This document shows, piece after piece, positions 24,388 to 24,399 of a stretch of DNA of 24,399 nt. The notes beneath the pieces are model-generated. The model saw nothing but the letters and a program-made list of their open reading frames with translations. It did no database searches and had not been told where the DNA came from. Source of the DNA: JAABQT01 sp035459025 (GTDB lineage Bacteria; Pseudomonadota; Gammaproteobacteria; Burkholderiales; SG8-39); the NCBI GenBank assembly GCA_035459025.1, contig DATHYT010000089.1, forward strand, positions 1 through 24,399. The letters run 5' to 3'. Each line of letters begins with the position of its first letter. The first letter of the stretch is position 1. The translations under genes and the position numbers were made by a program.

Positions 24388-24399
24388 GCAGCGCCTCTT

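Overview
The window looks like a chromosomal segment of a GC-rich proteobacterium, most likely a betaproteobacterium (Burkholderiales-like). The inference rests on high-GC codon use in nearly every gene, a BPSS1780-type membrane protein, a homodimeric AceE-type dehydrogenase, and a GGGGACTGTCCC-type palindrome of the kind scattered through such genomes. No tRNA, rRNA, CRISPR array, transposase or phage gene was found.

Left part (1-7149): a minus-strand pair, a Zn alcohol dehydrogenase coupled to a response regulator/class III cyclase that runs off the left edge, diverges from an NAD(P)-aldehyde dehydrogenase. This meets, tail to tail, an ADP-forming-type acyl-CoA synthetase. That gene diverges after only 30 bp from an SDR reductase/thioesterase pair. 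Alcohol dehydrogenase, aldehyde dehydrogenase and acyl-CoA synthetase form a readable chain: alcohol to aldehyde to acid to acyl-CoA.

Middle (7163-7939): a hydrophobic BPSS1780-family-like membrane protein on the plus strand, with a strong Shine-Dalgarno.

Right-centre (7924-22152): one minus-strand run of eleven apparently intact genes plus one gene remnant, almost all overlapping or separated by a few bases, read from right to left: AceE-type 2-oxoacid dehydrogenase, acyl-CoA dehydrogenase, a REP-like palindrome, thiolase, enoyl-CoA hydratase/3-hydroxyacyl-CoA dehydrogenase fusion, nitronate monooxygenase-like flavoprotein, a deleted enoyl-CoA hydratase remnant, cytochrome P450, CurA-like NADPH reductase, Nu-class-like glutathione transferase, SDR, RCK-gated potassium channel and MFS transporter. 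It contains all core beta-oxidation steps after acyl-CoA activation, plus oxygenation and detoxification enzymes. The acyl-CoA synthetase lies outside the run. A catabolic role for a fatty acid, terpenoid or similar hydrophobic substrate is likely, but the substrate cannot be read from the sequence.

Right end (22429-24387): across a 276-bp divergent spacer lies a cysteine-free 652-residue protein with N-terminal RTX repeats, cadherin-like repeats and a class I amidotransferase-like (ThuA-like) domain that appears to be inserted inside a cadherin-like repeat. This is the least ordinary gene of the window.
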